A stretch of 64,000 bases of DNA. Source: Datura wrightii (taxonomy: Eukaryota > Streptophyta > Magnoliopsida > Solanales > Solanaceae). Numbering within the stretch: position 1 is the stretch's first letter; every line of letters starts with the position of its first letter. Under the pieces are notes generated by a model. It saw only the letters and a program-made list of their open reading frames with translations, was not told the DNA's origin and did not search any database. Position numbers and translations under genes: made by a program. The DNA lies in the NCBI GenBank assembly GCA_035772735.1, contig JASDFA010000004.1, positions 17,883,501 to 17,947,500 on the forward strand, written 5' to 3'. Below, in pieces: positions 35,818 to 48,310 of the stretch.

Positions 35818-37871
35818 TGGTCTTACATCTCAATGAGTTCATCAATTTCATTTAATTTTTTGTATAGTTTATTTAGGTGTAGTTAATAGTCTTTATGGAT
35901 TTTCTAAAAGCATATATGTTTCTTTAACTTGAGCCGACTTTATTTGGGTCGTAAACGTGAATGGAGTATTTCCCTGGGCATAACTATGTTCTTTAAGAGC
36001 CTTTACTTAGTTAAGAATAAATGTGAACATGAGCGAGATGAGGTGTAGATTTATTTCAACCCCCATTGCACCAGTAATAAATTTGAAGGAACTAGATGAG
36101 TCACAAATTAATTCATGACTCGTTGCAAGAAGAAAAATAAAAGTGTGAAAAAATGGGCAACAAATAAGTCTCTAATTTACATGAGACAATTAAGTACTTC
36201 AAACGTTAGACGAACTTAAGTATGCTTAAACATGTGTCTCAATAAAGAATGTGTTACACTTTTTTTTTTAAGATGCCTAAAAATAAAAATCAAGAATGCA
36301 GTTACATATCTTGGCTAATTTGTTTTAATAATTAAAAGTTCATCAGGTCAAATCAAAAATGTTTATTGGCTTTGTCATTATACATCGTTCTCTAATCAAT
36401 TAACATCAGCAACAGATAAAAAATATTACACATATACTGATAGAGTCCTGGAGGGAGAAATTATTTTCTTTCTAAATTTAGAGAAACTTTTCATGAATAA
36501 ACTAATAATGCTCTCATTGTGATACATTATTTAAAAATGTAGATAGAGCTTAGTTGGTGTAGTGCACACGAACAAAGAAAGAGGTTATGCTTCTATATCG
36601 TTGTATGTCAAGACTAAGAATACGGTTATCCATCTTGATTGAGACTATTAAAAATTCAACAATAAATAAGTAAATCATAGGACAAAAAACAAATATGCCA
36701 AATGCTAAAGTATCCAATAATTAATTTACGTCAAGGATAAGTTCATAAAGGGACCGTACTTGAACCACAAGACTAGAGGTGTCTGATACCTTCCTCTCAG
36801 TCAGCAGAATTTCTTTACCTGGATTTCTGGTTCGCACACCATTATTATAGAGTCAAATTCTTTTTGATTAGGGATTCAAATTAAAGATGACTTGAAATAC
36901 CAAAACTCAATTATAAGCAACTCTCTGTTAAAAAACAGTCTTTTCAAAGTGTAACTTTAATTGGAAAAAATCACTTTTAAAGTTGGGGGTAAAAATAGGG
37001 GTGTGACAGTGACCATGTCGCTAGCGTGTGCATTTGTATGCAAATATTACACGCTAAAGATATCTAGTTGAGATAAATTTCACATTTAATATGATATAAT
37101 TGTCATTACTTTAGCATTGTTGGCCTATGATACCTATTGACGTGCATTATGTACTCATACTACACTTGTTGCACTTTTATTAGTGTAAACTGTATTTGAG
37201 CACGAGGGGCATCTGATTTATTCAGTTTGAGGCTTACTTCTAAAGATCCTTGGTAAGTTGTCTGGCTAATCTACTCCTTCTATCATTTACTTTCATGTAT
37301 TTTCATTTTCAGAAAATGTATCAGTTGTTTAATAGTTGTATTTTACTCATAATTTCTCTTGAACACATACACCAGTCTTGAGTTATATTTTTGTTTACTT
37401 TTCCACATATGGTTTCTATTGACGATTTCTTACGGTTTTAAACTTGTTAATGTTTTACTTCTTCTTCATGTCTTTTCTTTCAAATCCGTTGGATGACGGT
37501 TTCTCTTACCTACCGGGAGAAAAGTGTAGGTGTCATCATGACCCTTGTACATATTGGGGTAGTTACAAAAAATTGACTAAATGTGGAATAAGGACGTTTT
37601 CCCAACATTACAGTCCTAAGGACCTTGTATTTTTTTTGCAAGATCACTAGCAAAGTTGAGAACCTTGCTATCTTCATCTAGTGACTTGTGTATTTTCTTA
37701 AATTCTTTCATATAATAATCTATGAATTTGGTTTCTAATTTCATAGTTCGAAGTTGTTATTTTAATTGAAATTTCTTATTTTGTAAATAGGTGTCCTCAA
37801 GGCAAGATCACACTTCTTTTATGATAAAAGGCCATGATGAGGAACATAAACTGTTTTGCCATTATTCAAAG
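35818..37871. other. AT-rich spacer; no gene recognised
   Basis: Before the Gypsy-2 insertion this joined directly to 9290. No domain, repeat or RNA gene is recognisable. One short open frame (37444-37650, plus) is cysteine-rich near FSYLPGEKCRCHHDPC and lies between splice-like sites (TTTTCAG at about 37310, TAAATAG at about 37790). I cannot link it to a family; it may be a host exon relic or chance. Confidence 0.35.
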
Positions 37872-37876
37872 AGTCA

Positions 37877-38116
37877 TGTTGTGGATGAAGAATAACAGTA
37901 GTTAAAGCTGTTGGAGAAATTAAAGTTAATTATGGAACTAATAATTATAATTAGTTATTAGTTAGTTATATTCTATTTTCTTGCCCTCTCTACATATTGA
38001 CTATACATACTCATATCAAGCACTTGTATTAAATACAAGAAAACTACAAAGAAGATTATTATTCTCTCCATTCATTCTTTCTATAATTTTTATATTTCTT
38101 GCTTCAAATAATGACA
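37877..38116 (+). repeat. 5' LTR of Copia-2
   Basis: TGTTGTGGATGAAG at the start, AATGACA at the end, immediately followed by TGGTATCAAAGC. Matches 44249-44495 with several small indels. Confidence 0.9.
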
Positions 38117-38640
38117 TGGTATCAAAGCTTTCTATCTAGATCATCTAAGTTAGAAATAGATTCTCGATCTGGATAAGTTTGTTTAATTGCCTGAAAGTGT
38201 TTTAATCAACTTTTGCAAACTAAAGAAGTCCAGATTCTTTAGTTCTTGAAGATCTGTAGGTCTTGAAAGATGGAAACTTATGAAGATCACATTGAAAATG
38301 ATCTAGCTCAAAGGGCATCAATGGTGTCAAAAATGGAGTAAAATCCACTAGAACATCTCAGAATATCAATAATTTTTGAATTCCCAATACTCAATTTATA
38401 GGGGATCACATTGACTATAATAATCCCCTATTCTTAAGCCCTTTTGATGTTAGTGGTATCAACGTGATTGGTATTCAACTAAATAGTGTTAAGAACTACA
38501 CATTATAGAGTCGATCAATGAGAATCCCACTTCTTGGAAGAGACAAAATTAGGATGATTAATGGTTCTTGCAAAAAGGAAAGGTTCATAGAAGAGTTATG
38601 AAATTATGGTATAGAGTTGATGCTATCGCTATTTCTTGGC

Positions 38641-40899
38641 TGTCATGATCCGAGGTAACATGCTGGATGTGACACGGTACCTGGAGTCACAAATGATCCC
38701 AAGCTAACCCATGTCTTAACATCACACTAGTCTACTGACTTAAGGCATAAGTTGAAGATATAAAACATAACTAAACAACACATCTATGAGAAAATAAATA
38801 TCTGATAACATACGGAAATATATGCGATAAGCACAAAATGTATTTAGCAATCCTGTGTTTGAAAATCGTCTAAGAGTTGGCAAGTTGTTGGGACAAGCCC
38901 CAAGCTAACTCTAAAGTAATACTAACAAAAAAAACTGAACTGAAGGAAAAGACTTGTCCTCAGAAAATGAGGACTCACCAAATGGCTAATACTGATGTAT
39001 CGTCGAAAGGGGACTACTAACGATACTGAGTCTAAGAACCTGCACCTGTATCATAATACAATACAACATAGAAAATATATGCATTAGTACTTTGAATATA
39101 CTGAGTAAGGGAGATGTACATGAAATATGGATTAAACAACTGAACTGATATAACATGAATGACCAACTAATAACGAATAAGTGTGGAGATATGTTGTAAC
39201 AGTGTATGTAAGCCTAGACATTGGCTGATGGTTATAACATGCCCTGAATCTGCAAGACTGAACAAAAATCTGATACTGATCTGTACTGACAAGTGGGAGA
39301 ATCTCTAACTTACATGTAACCACGTGAGTTAGACGTGGAGACCGATGTATACCCCCCCATCCGAGAAGGCTCATTATACCTTGCCAGGGTATAGTAGTTG
39401 AATTGGGTGCTTACTTTTTGAGACCTATTTGGGCTAATAACCTATGGTGGTAATGTAGTTCTAGGAACCTAGGTGCACTGAACCCGGCCCCCTCAGTGCT
39501 AAGTCCTACTCCCGCTTAAAATCCTAACTGTGACTAGTTGGTTGATAGCTCAAAACTGATGTCCTAGACTAAGTCAGGGATACCTATCTGGAACTACCCT
39601 GAGAGTCTGAAGGACCTGATAACTGAAAACTAGTGCTTCAAGACTGGTTAGAGCTTCTTTGTCTGAAAGCATTGTAATCGTCTAAAGAACAACCTAATAA
39701 CTAATACTACAGAGTGTTACTGAACTCCTCAAGAACTGACTATTGTCAAACTGATCATCTGACATTGCTGAAAGATACTGAAAAGGCTAATACTAATTGA
39801 GACCCAATAATCAATAATTCAACTTTTGATATAGAACTGTACTACTTTGGTGATTACAAGAACTATCAGAATCAAACAAGGTTTGTATCTGGACAATTAT
39901 GCAAGACTCCTTTAAATCACATTTTTTCTAGGTTAGGGATAGAATCGCATATTGCATGGATAGAGATATCAAGATGAAGTATAGCTAACAATGACTTTCT
40001 AGAATCTTGAAAACTATTACGGGAAGGAAAATTCATAATCTAACTAGCAACAAACCCTAACTTTGATCTTCAGGGCTAAAACTGATAAAGATTTTTGGAA
40101 GGGTTTATGGCGCAAGGGAGGAACAATCCCCTTGTTCAATTTCCACATACCTTGAGCCAAATTTCTTGGAAGAACTTAGAAAATCTGAGAAGAAATCTTA
40201 ATGCCCTAGCTTTGGCTCTGGAAGAATTGTCTGACTTCTTCGTAAGTTCTAATGTTGGGAAAGTGTGAGTGAAGAAGATCAACTACTCCTCTAAAATCCC
40301 TCCTGAAAATACCTTATATCATTTTAGAAGTTAAGTTGATAGGATTTTACAAAATTATCCCTGAAGAACTTAATGAAATTTCTGCTCCTCAGGTGGTACA
40401 ACTCAACCTACGGGTCGTACCATGATCCTACAATCCGTACCATGAGTTATGGTTAGGGACTTTGCTTCAACCACTTCCTCTTAAGTCTTCTACGGATTCC
40501 TCCTATGACTCGTACCTGCATCCTATGATTGGTGTTATGGTTCATAACTAAACTCTGAGTCTGCATCTGATCTCTCACGCGACTCGTCCTATGAGTCATA
40601 TTAATTCCATGAGTCGTACCTTGACTCGTGGTTACTCAGGATTTCATTGAAAAAATCTTTATACTTTTCCAAGACTGCTATGTATGATCCATACCTCCAT
40701 TCTATATGTTGTAACATTGAGTTGTGAGTTCCAACATCCTCTTCACTGGCCTTCTCAGTACCTCAATACATACTAGGTATGATCCTTACCTAGATCGTAC
40801 AAGTCGTATTGTGACTCGTATTGAGACATTTTTTCTTGTTTTCTGTAGAATCAACTTTTAAATTTTCAAGCTAGTCTTAGGAAGTTATGGAGTGTTACA
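38641..40899 (-). mobile_element. Solo LTR S4 (Gypsy), inserted in Copia-2 gag, TSD TTGGC/TTGAC
   Basis: On the minus strand it starts TGTAACACTCC and ends GGATCATGACA. It is flanked by TTGGC (38636-38640) and TTGAC (40900-40904), and the Copia-2 gag reads through once it is removed. It aligns with the Gypsy-1 LTR and with the LTR at 62343-end (for example the CTTTCAGA...GCTCTAACCAGTCTT block). The word island is at 40390-40830, with a minus-strand GATATAAG downstream at 40314-40320. Confidence 0.88.
40390..40830 (-). promoter_or_regulatory. Word island of solo LTR S4
   Basis: Words include CGGGTCGTACCATG, ATGACTCGTACC, GCGACTCGTCC, ATGAGTCGTACC, TTGACTCGTGG and GTGACTCGTATTG. The core is the same GACTCGT/GAGTCGT as in the other Tekay-type LTRs, but the outer arm has drifted to GTACCATG. 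Confidence 0.55.
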
Positions 40900-43800
40900 T
40901 TGACTGATGCTCCAGTAGTCTTCTTGCTAGTGTGGTGTCTGCCACAAGTGTACATGCAATGTGGGAAGATCTAAAACAAAGGTTTGATCAAGTGGATGGA
41001 TCAAGATCATTCAATCTCCACAAAGAAATTTAAGTCTTCAGCAAGGTTGAAATTCTATAAAGAAATTGTAACTCTTCAACAAGGTTATAATTCTATCTCA
41101 GTATACTATACTAAACTTAAAAATCTTTGGGATGAGTTTGAGGCCTTGGTACCTAGACCCTGTGATTGTGAAAGATCAAATAACTTTGTATCACATCTTC
41201 ATAAATAGAAATTATTCCAATTTCTTTTGGGGCTCAATAAATCATATCAACAAGCTAGAATACAGATTCTATTGCTAAATCTGTCACTAAGTATTAACCA
41301 ATATTATTCTATGGTTGGTGGTGATGAAAGTCAAAAAGAAGTGCCTGCTAGTAACAATATTCTTGGGATGAATTGCACTTCTTCAAACAATCTTTAGTTC
41401 ATAACTATGTATTCCAAGGCTCGTACTAGTCAGAAGCATAAAAAGAATTTGAATCTAATATGTGATTTTTGCAAATGTAAAGGGCATATCAAGGAACTTT
41501 GTTACATGCTGGTGGAATATTCACCTGACTTTAAGTCGAAGAAAAAGGAATATGGAAAAGGTAGTGTTACTTATAATGTTTAAAGTGATAGTGCACCTAT
41601 AAATCATCAACAATAACAACTTACATTCAATTATAGGATGAACACAAATTTGACAATGAATGGTACGGGAGGACAAGATCTCAAAGAAGGATCTCAGAAA
41701 CATGAGAGTTGGACTAATCATTTTCAAGGGTGCACTTTCACCAAAGACCAGTATGAGCAAATTCTACATATGTTGAATCAAGTTTCAGCCTCTACTGATG
41801 CTAGAGAATCCTCTAGAGCTAATGCCAATATGATAGGTAAAGCTCTCTTAATATCATAAAATAATGAGGTTTGGATTATAGAAACTAGAGCCACCAATCG
41901 TATGGTATCTAATACTGAAATGTTGCCTAAAGATTCTCTAATGCAAACAAAAAGACCTAAGAAGGTATATTCGCCAAATAGTGATATTTCACAGGTTACT
42001 CACATAAGATCCAGTTTAATTTCACCTAGAGGTGTGCTCACAAGTGTGTTTCATGTGTCACAATTCAAATACAACTTCCTGTCTGTCAGCAAAGTAACTA
42101 TGGAGTTAGGATGCTCAGTCATTTTCTTCACTCATTTTTGTGTATTCCAAAATCTCTTTAGTAGAAGGGTAAAGGAGATTGGTAAAAAGGAAGGAAGGTT
42201 GTATCTGCTATAAGAATTACTAACAACAAGAGAATAAGTAAAATCATCATCATTTGATATGATGGAAAAGGTGAAACCATAAGTAAAGAATGAAGACGTT
42301 GATGCAGGACTATGGAATAAGAGACTTGGTCATGTGTCAATTGGAGTAATGATCAAGCTATTGAATATAAATAAAAAAGAAGTTAAGAACAAAGTGGACA
42401 ATTGTATAGTATATCCACATGCAAAACAGACAAGATTAGCTTTTCCTACTAGTGGTATAAAAACAATGCGTTGTTTTAATTTGATTCATATAGATCTATG
42501 GGGTCCTTACAAGATACCTACTTTTGATAGGAATAAGTAATGTGGATGACTTTACCAGAATAAATTGGGTGTTTCTATTGAAAAATAAGTCTGACGTGTG
42601 TGTAGATCTACAATAGTTTCATCAATTTGTCTAAACTCAATTTGGTAAAACAGTAAAAGACTAGGATCAAATAATGGTATTGAGTTTGTGAATTCTATTT
42701 GTGATACATTGTTCAAATAAATAGGAATTGTACATAAGATATTTTATGCTTACACTCCTAAGCAGAATGGAGTAGCTACGAGAAAACACAGACAAGTTTT
42801 AGAAATCACAAGAGCTCTAAGATTCCAAGCTAAGATTCCTATAAAATTTTGGAGATTGTGTATGTTAGCTATTATGTATCTCATTAATAGAATTTCAAGC
42901 CCAGTAATTGATAATCATGCTCCATATGAGAGACTATATGGAAGAAACCATCCTTAGATCATCTCAAAGTTCTAGGATATCTTGTATTTGCGAAAATTCT
43001 TACACAACATGATAAAATGATTACCGAAGCAAGGGCTACAGTAGCTAGGCTGGTTGCAAATTGTTATAATCAAAAGGAAGGAGTAGATTTTAAAAAAACA
43101 CCTTTTCACCAGTTGTAAACGACCATAGTAAGAACAATTTTAGTAGCAGCTACTTCAAGACAATGGCATATACATCAAATAGATGTAAACAATGCATCTT
43201 TACAAGGATATTGTTTGATAATATTTATATGTCTCTACCACAAGGCATTACCAGCCAGGGGGATAAGGTGTGTAGGCTGGTCAATTCCATGTATGGACTC
43301 AAATAGGACCCAAGGAAATGAAATGGAAAGATTACTGAAGCCTTACTCAAGCTCAAATTCAACCAGAGTCAACTTGATCACTCATTGTTTATCAGAAAAT
43401 CTGTTGAAGGAACATCCATTATACTAGTCTATTTTGATGACTTGCTAATTAAAGGAAGTTACTTGAAGTATGCTAGGTATCAATGTCAAACTGACTTTAA
43501 CATAGTATGTTGAAGCAGTATACCTAAAGAATCAGACAGATAAGGATCCTCGAATAGATCAAGCAACATAACAAAGATCGATAGAAAAACTATTGTATCT
43601 CATTATGACTAGGCCAGATATAGCATTTGGAGTATAAACGTTGAGCCAATTTCTAAAACTGCCTTAAAAAATCACACATGGAAGCTGCCTCAAGATTCTG
43701 AAATATGTAAAGAAATAGCCTGGATAAGGAATCTTATTATCCAGTAGCACAAACAACATTGTACTAGCCTATTGTGATGCAAACTAGGCTGCTTATTCAA

Positions 43801-44248
43801 TCACCAGGAAGTCTTATACGGGGTTCTTTATCAAGATAGGAGACTCACTTGTCTCATGGAAAGCAAAAAAGCAAACCACTATATCAAAGAGATCATCAGA
43901 ATTAGAATATAGAAGCTTGGCAATAACTGGCTCAAAAATAGTATAGCTAACAGGACTCTCGAAGGAAATAAATGCAGAATTCAAACTTCCTATTGAGGTA
44001 TACAATGATAGAAAAGAATCAATTAAGTTACCTACTAACCCTATATACCATGAAAGGATAAAATATATAGAGATCGGCTATCACTTTATGAGAAAAAAAC
44101 TACAACAAGGACTTATTATGATCAAGTAAACTCTTACTCAACCAACCAACAGATATTCTTCTAAAGGCATAAGTCGAGCTCAACATGAATATCTACTATC
44201 CAACCTAAGCATTTTGGAGATCTTCTCACCACCTTACTTGAGGGGGAG

Positions 44249-44495
44249 TGTTGGTGGATGAAGAAAAAGAGTAGTTAAAGCTGTTGGAGAAAAGTTAGTT
44301 ATGGAACTAATAACTACAATTAGTAATTAATTAGTTAGAGATTATGTTATTTGCCTTCTCTACATATTAACTATATATACTCATATCAAACTGTTGTATT
44401 AAACCAAAAAAACTAAGAAGAAGATCAATGAGATCATTGTACTCTCCATTCATTCGCTCTATTATTTTCTATATTCATTGCTTCAAACAATAACA
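44249..44495 (+). repeat. 3' LTR of Copia-2
   Basis: Begins TGTTGGTGGATGAAG directly after AGGGGGAG and ends CAATAACA. Confidence 0.9.
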
Positions 44496-45034
44496 AGCCA
44501 ACTCCTAACTAAAACATCATGTTCTTTCCAATTAGTGAATTTGGGGTTAGGTTGAGGCTCTTCTTTCTATTTGTTATGGTTTCACATGGGGGATCTTCTT
44601 TGAAAATATCAACAACCATCAATGTTTGCATGAGTTGAAGGATTTGTGTACTCAAAATAAGGTAATACGGTGGTTTCAACTTGATAGCGCAAATATAAAT
44701 AAGTTGATGGAGAGAAGAGGGTGAAAGGACTAATGTAGTGTTTGAAGACAAATCCATGGTTACTATGAAAGAGAAAGATCTTTCAGGATCATTTTAATTC
44801 GAGTCTAAAGCCGTGATACCATGAAGAGAGTTATATTTAGATCATTTTTTAACAAGTTAACCTCTTTCTCATTGAGAATTACCCAACATAGAGTACTTAT
44901 ACTTATATATACATGTCAAGGAGGAGTCCTATTGCTAGCACATAATTCTAGTCTTTGTATATGTAATTGTGTTTACTCAATCTCTTCTAAACTAATATTA
45001 TCTCTAAGAATTACATATACAATACACTTCAACA
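44496..45034 (-). mobile_element. 5' fragment of an older Copia (Ale/Retrofit-like)
   Basis: An LTR (44822-45034) reads, on the minus strand, TGTTGAAGTG to CTCTCTTCA and is followed by a primer-site variant TGGTATCACGGC (44810-44821). The gag start at 44757 opens 82 codons with SLHQLIYICAIKLK and a PYYLILSTQ segment, matching the first Gag domain of Ale/Retrofit elements. A frameshift leads to NWKEHDVLVRSW at the very edge where Copia-2 is inserted. No 3' part was identified. Confidence 0.7.
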
Positions 45035-46019
45035 TAGGCATTACAAACATCATCAGGACACAACTTGCACTCAACCACATGACCAAGCCTAACTAGATTG
45101 TCTTACAAAATTAAATTTAAAATGACGTAAGAAAAAGAAAAAGGGAAAAAAGACAGAAAGATACAACAGTTCATAGTGACAATTGAATGCTAGCTTGTAA
45201 AACTTGTATATTAGAGATTTAGAAGTGTGACCTTTTTCCTTATTCTATATACAAAGGGTTGATTTAAAAAATATTTCTTTTTAGGTCATTATTTATATTC
45301 TATTTTTATTTTAACGTTGTGCAAATTTATCTTTGAGAAATTATTTTTTTCAGACAATGTTAGACCTGGATCTAGTATTTACTCAATAACTACTCAATTT
45401 CACAAATAAAATATGATATTGTCATTTAATGTTTCTAATAATTTTTTCTCATAAAATTTTCAGTTTGCTCAAAAGGAATCTTTAGACCAAAATCTAAATG
45501 ATCATAAGATGAAAGAAAAAATAAAAGATGACCATTTGCTAAACAATTATCTCAAAAAGTGCCAACCTGAAAAATTCTATCTACTCAACCTCCTCACTTC
45601 CCACAAAAAGATTAAAAGAATTTACAAAACAGAAAATAAAAAAATTACATCAAAAGCCGACATTTGCTATGCATTTTATCAAAATGAATCTTCAAATTTT
45701 TAGCTAGCTTAGTGTACTCCTCACTTTTTGTCTCTAATACTGTATGGAAAATTTTAATAAAAATTAATATATCAACAAAGAAAAAAATAAAGATATATAT
45801 TTCAAAGTGAAATATGAATAAAAATTAGTTAACCAAATTCAAATTCAACTCCATAAGGCATAAAAAAGGGTCCACCGATTGATCATTCTCGACATAACTT
45901 GGATCATGGAGATGGTTACAAATTAGTCTGCACCACCAAATTTGCATTTCAATGCAATAAAATAAAATATATTCTAAGCACCCACATATTCACTTCCTCA
46001 ATTTTTGAGATAAACTAGT
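45035..46019. other. AT-rich spacer; no gene recognised
   Basis: Strongly AT-rich, with open frames that contain no recognisable domain (for example 45509-45703, lysine-rich). No RNA gene or repeat structure was seen. Confidence 0.4.
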
Positions 46020-46769
46020 AATAAAACAACAACATATAAAATGGAACAGATAACGTATATGATTATGTTCTTTGTGAATCTCTTGTTGTGTCGATACTTG
46101 ATAGAACATTTGGATATTGACAATTCCTCTCCATGAATTCTCTCTCAGTGACTTCTCTCTGCATTCAAGGCATAAAATAATAGAAATATATTATTATATG
46201 TTTTTGAACAATTACACAAATAAATATTTTCACATTATGATAGTCATTTTAAAAAAGAAATTACTTGCATAAATTAACTTTCAAATCATGATATATAAAT
46301 TTGGGATTTGACATATACTCCTGAAAGAGAAAAGGATTCACACGTTAATTTTGGCATTCTTCCTTGCCTGTAGCTTGCTTGCAATTATTAAACATAGAAA
46401 TAAGTTTTCCAATAATACTAACAAACCTTTTATAGTACTTTCATCATTCCAATTTATTTTGTATAATTTGATTCAACAGAAAAAATTAGGGAACAAAAAA
46501 AAATTTAAAGTTTGTGGATTTTTTGACATGTTTTAGTACTTGTATAACTATAATACTTATGAAACTTGTCATTTTAAATATGTCGTAATATTTGTGTTAT
46601 AGAAGCTTCTCATTAAATATAAAATCAAAAGTTTAAAGTTAATTATTTTGAAATATTAATATATTTCCTTTATTTGGATGAACTAATAAAAAAATAGTAT
46701 CAAATAAATTAACACAATGAAAATAACATTAACGAGAAAAGAAGAAAACTAAAAATATTGGACTATCAC
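46020..46769. repeat. Triplicated segment, copy A, left part
   Basis: Aligns with 55980-56705 and 61245-61975 over its whole length (for example GAACAATTACACAAA-TAAATATTTTCACAT). It contains a block whose plus strand encodes a hydrophobic, signal-peptide-like run (KRIHTLILAFFLACSLL, from about 46337) ending at a GT dinucleotide. The minus strand of the same block is bounded by ACAG and GT-like sites, so the coding strand is undecided. The copy resumes after the inserted two-LTR unit at 51427. Confidence 0.65.
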
Positions 46770-47079
46770 AGTAATGACTCCTCCCGTCGTTATGGGATGG
46801 TTAGGGCCTTAACACCCTTTAGAGTTCCCATAGTAGAAATGAGTTAATAAACACTCAAAAATGGGATGGTTTAAAAACTGAAATGTGATTCGACTTGATT
46901 GAATCTTCATGTGTTGTATTTTGTTAGGGGGTGACCTAGTGAGCTAGACCTCCATAAGAAATTCTAAGAGTACGAGGGGGGAAATAAGTCAAACACCCTC
47001 TCTAGCCTAAGTGTTGGTGGGAAGGTGTTGAATAAATGTTACTGCGATATTGAAGTTGGGGAATGGTCTACATGCAAGA

Positions 47080-47240
47080 AATGAAGATACTGATTACGCG
47101 GGACCACTACAGAAAGACTGTTACCGTAGTCAGAGGCCCGCTGTAACGAACCAGGATAAATATCATTGGATCCACTGTGATAGCATCTTGGGCTCTATAG
47201 AGGGTTCGCTACAGTGGAAATGTGACCATTGTAGTGTACG
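47080..47240 (+). promoter_or_regulatory. Dyad-word island, first LTR of the pair
   Basis: Words such as CGCTGTAACG, CTCTATAGAGG, CGCTACAGTGG and CATTGTAGTG cluster here. The matching island in the second LTR (49295-49450) has ACTATAGCGG, CATAGCGG, CGCTATAG and CCGCTGCAG. The underlying word is close to the palindrome CCGCTATAGCGG. Confidence 0.5.
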
Positions 47241-48199
47241 ATAGGAATTGGTAAGTGGGTTCTAAGTGAGATTTTAGGGGGTTTACCCCGTTATTTCAAA
47301 ATATGATCGGTATGAACTCGGAGCAAGCCCCCAAGTGTAGAGCAGTTTCCCTTCTCAAAGGTAAGAATATTAGTCAATTCTCCTTACTTTGACATCCCAA
47401 CCTTGTAGACTCGAAAGAGGGACCTATAATGGTAGAAATTCTAGGCTGAAAAATCCTAGAACAATGAGAGTAAGGAAAATTGGTTGGGTGTTGAAGGTTG
47501 TTGATTCCTAGGTAATTAAGAAAGTAAATATTACTCCCTAGGGAGAATTTGATGGTTCTAGTTCATCATTACTAAAATGGATACCTAGATTTTGGTAGAA
47601 CTGGGGAATTTAGTGTTAAAACTGCTTGAAAGAGGGTTTTGGGAATAGAAACCCCATGAACTGGGATTGAATGATCATGGTAGGATTAGATTTGTATGAC
47701 TTACTCGTGGGTAATGATTAAAACCCCATGAAATGGAGGAGGTGTTGGACTTCCAAAACACTTGTTTCCCTATATAGACTATTGATTCTTCGTTAATCTT
47801 TTGTTCTAGATTTCAACGTTCGAAAGTGCTGAGGAAAGAAAAGACTCTAGCGAAGTAACTTGAGATTCTCACATTTAAATTGAGGTAGGTTATGGTTTAG
47901 AAGGAGTTAGACTTTGGATAATGTCTTGTATTATGTTGAATGACTTTGTGTAAATCTGGTCTCCAGACATTGCTTCTTGTCATAATGTTTTGTTGAATTC
48001 TATACTGAATGATTTGCCATGATTAGTTATTAATGTGATGTGGAAATTGAATGCTAAGAGTTATTTTTATTCATTGTATTGTCTGAATATAATCCCTAGT
48101 GGTGAGAATATTTGAGTTAAGAGAGGGAGATGAGGCCTCCCAAGGGTCAAACAAACTGGCTGGGTGGTAAACACCGGGAGGTGTGAAATGAAAGTACAT

Positions 48200-48310
48200 A
48201 ACATGATTGTCCTGATATGAGTGGCTCATTCTCGAGGGGAGCATCGGGATGAGAAACGATGGTTGAGTGGCTCATTTTCGGGGAAAGTATCTGAATGAGC
48301 AGATGAGTGA
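48200..48310 (+). repeat. Short tandem of ~46-bp units in the LTR pair
   Basis: GAGTGGCTCAT-TTCG-GGG--A-TATC-G-ATGAG is repeated twice here and at least twice at 50405-50530 in the second LTR. The duplication therefore predates the split of the two LTRs, or both keep an ancestral array. Confidence 0.6.

Larger units (their letters stand above)
38270..44130 (+). pseudogene. Gag-Pol remnants, Copia-2
   Basis: Gag begins near 38270, is interrupted at 38640, and resumes at 40905. It carries a capsid segment (KLKNLWDEFEALVPRPCDC, about 41110-41170) and an intact knuckle CDFCKCKGHIKELC (41463-41502). The protease site is degraded to IIETRATN (about 41880). Pre-integrase RLGHVS lies near 42325. The integrase keeps the first Asp in HIDLWGP, but the second reads SNNGIEF (Asp to Asn). 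RT and RNase H fragments continue to about 44130 (TRPDIAFGV near 43610). Many stops and frameshifts; not translatable. Confidence 0.85.
37877..44495 (+). mobile_element. Copia-2: heavily decayed Ty1/Copia, TSD AGTCA/AGCCA
   Basis: LTRs of 240 bp (37877-38116) and 247 bp (44249-44495), both starting TGTTG and ending in CA, are flanked by AGTCA (37872-37876) and AGCCA (44496-44500). A primer site TGGTATCAAAGC (38117) and polypurine tract TTGAGGGGGAG (44238-44248) are present. The gag is split by solo LTR S4. Copia order is kept, but every domain is damaged. Confidence 0.92.

Noticed and set aside
37444..37650. Cysteine-rich 68-codon frame as a host peptide gene
   Set aside because: Splice-like sites nearby are weak, no family is recognised, and there is no second copy; kept only as a note in the spacer entry.
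44821..45096. 91-codon plus-strand open frame
   Set aside because: Coincides with the minus-strand Copia LTR at 44822-45034 and is not protein-like.
45509..45703. 64-codon lysine-rich open frame
   Set aside because: AT-rich composition, no homologous copy or motif; expected by chance.
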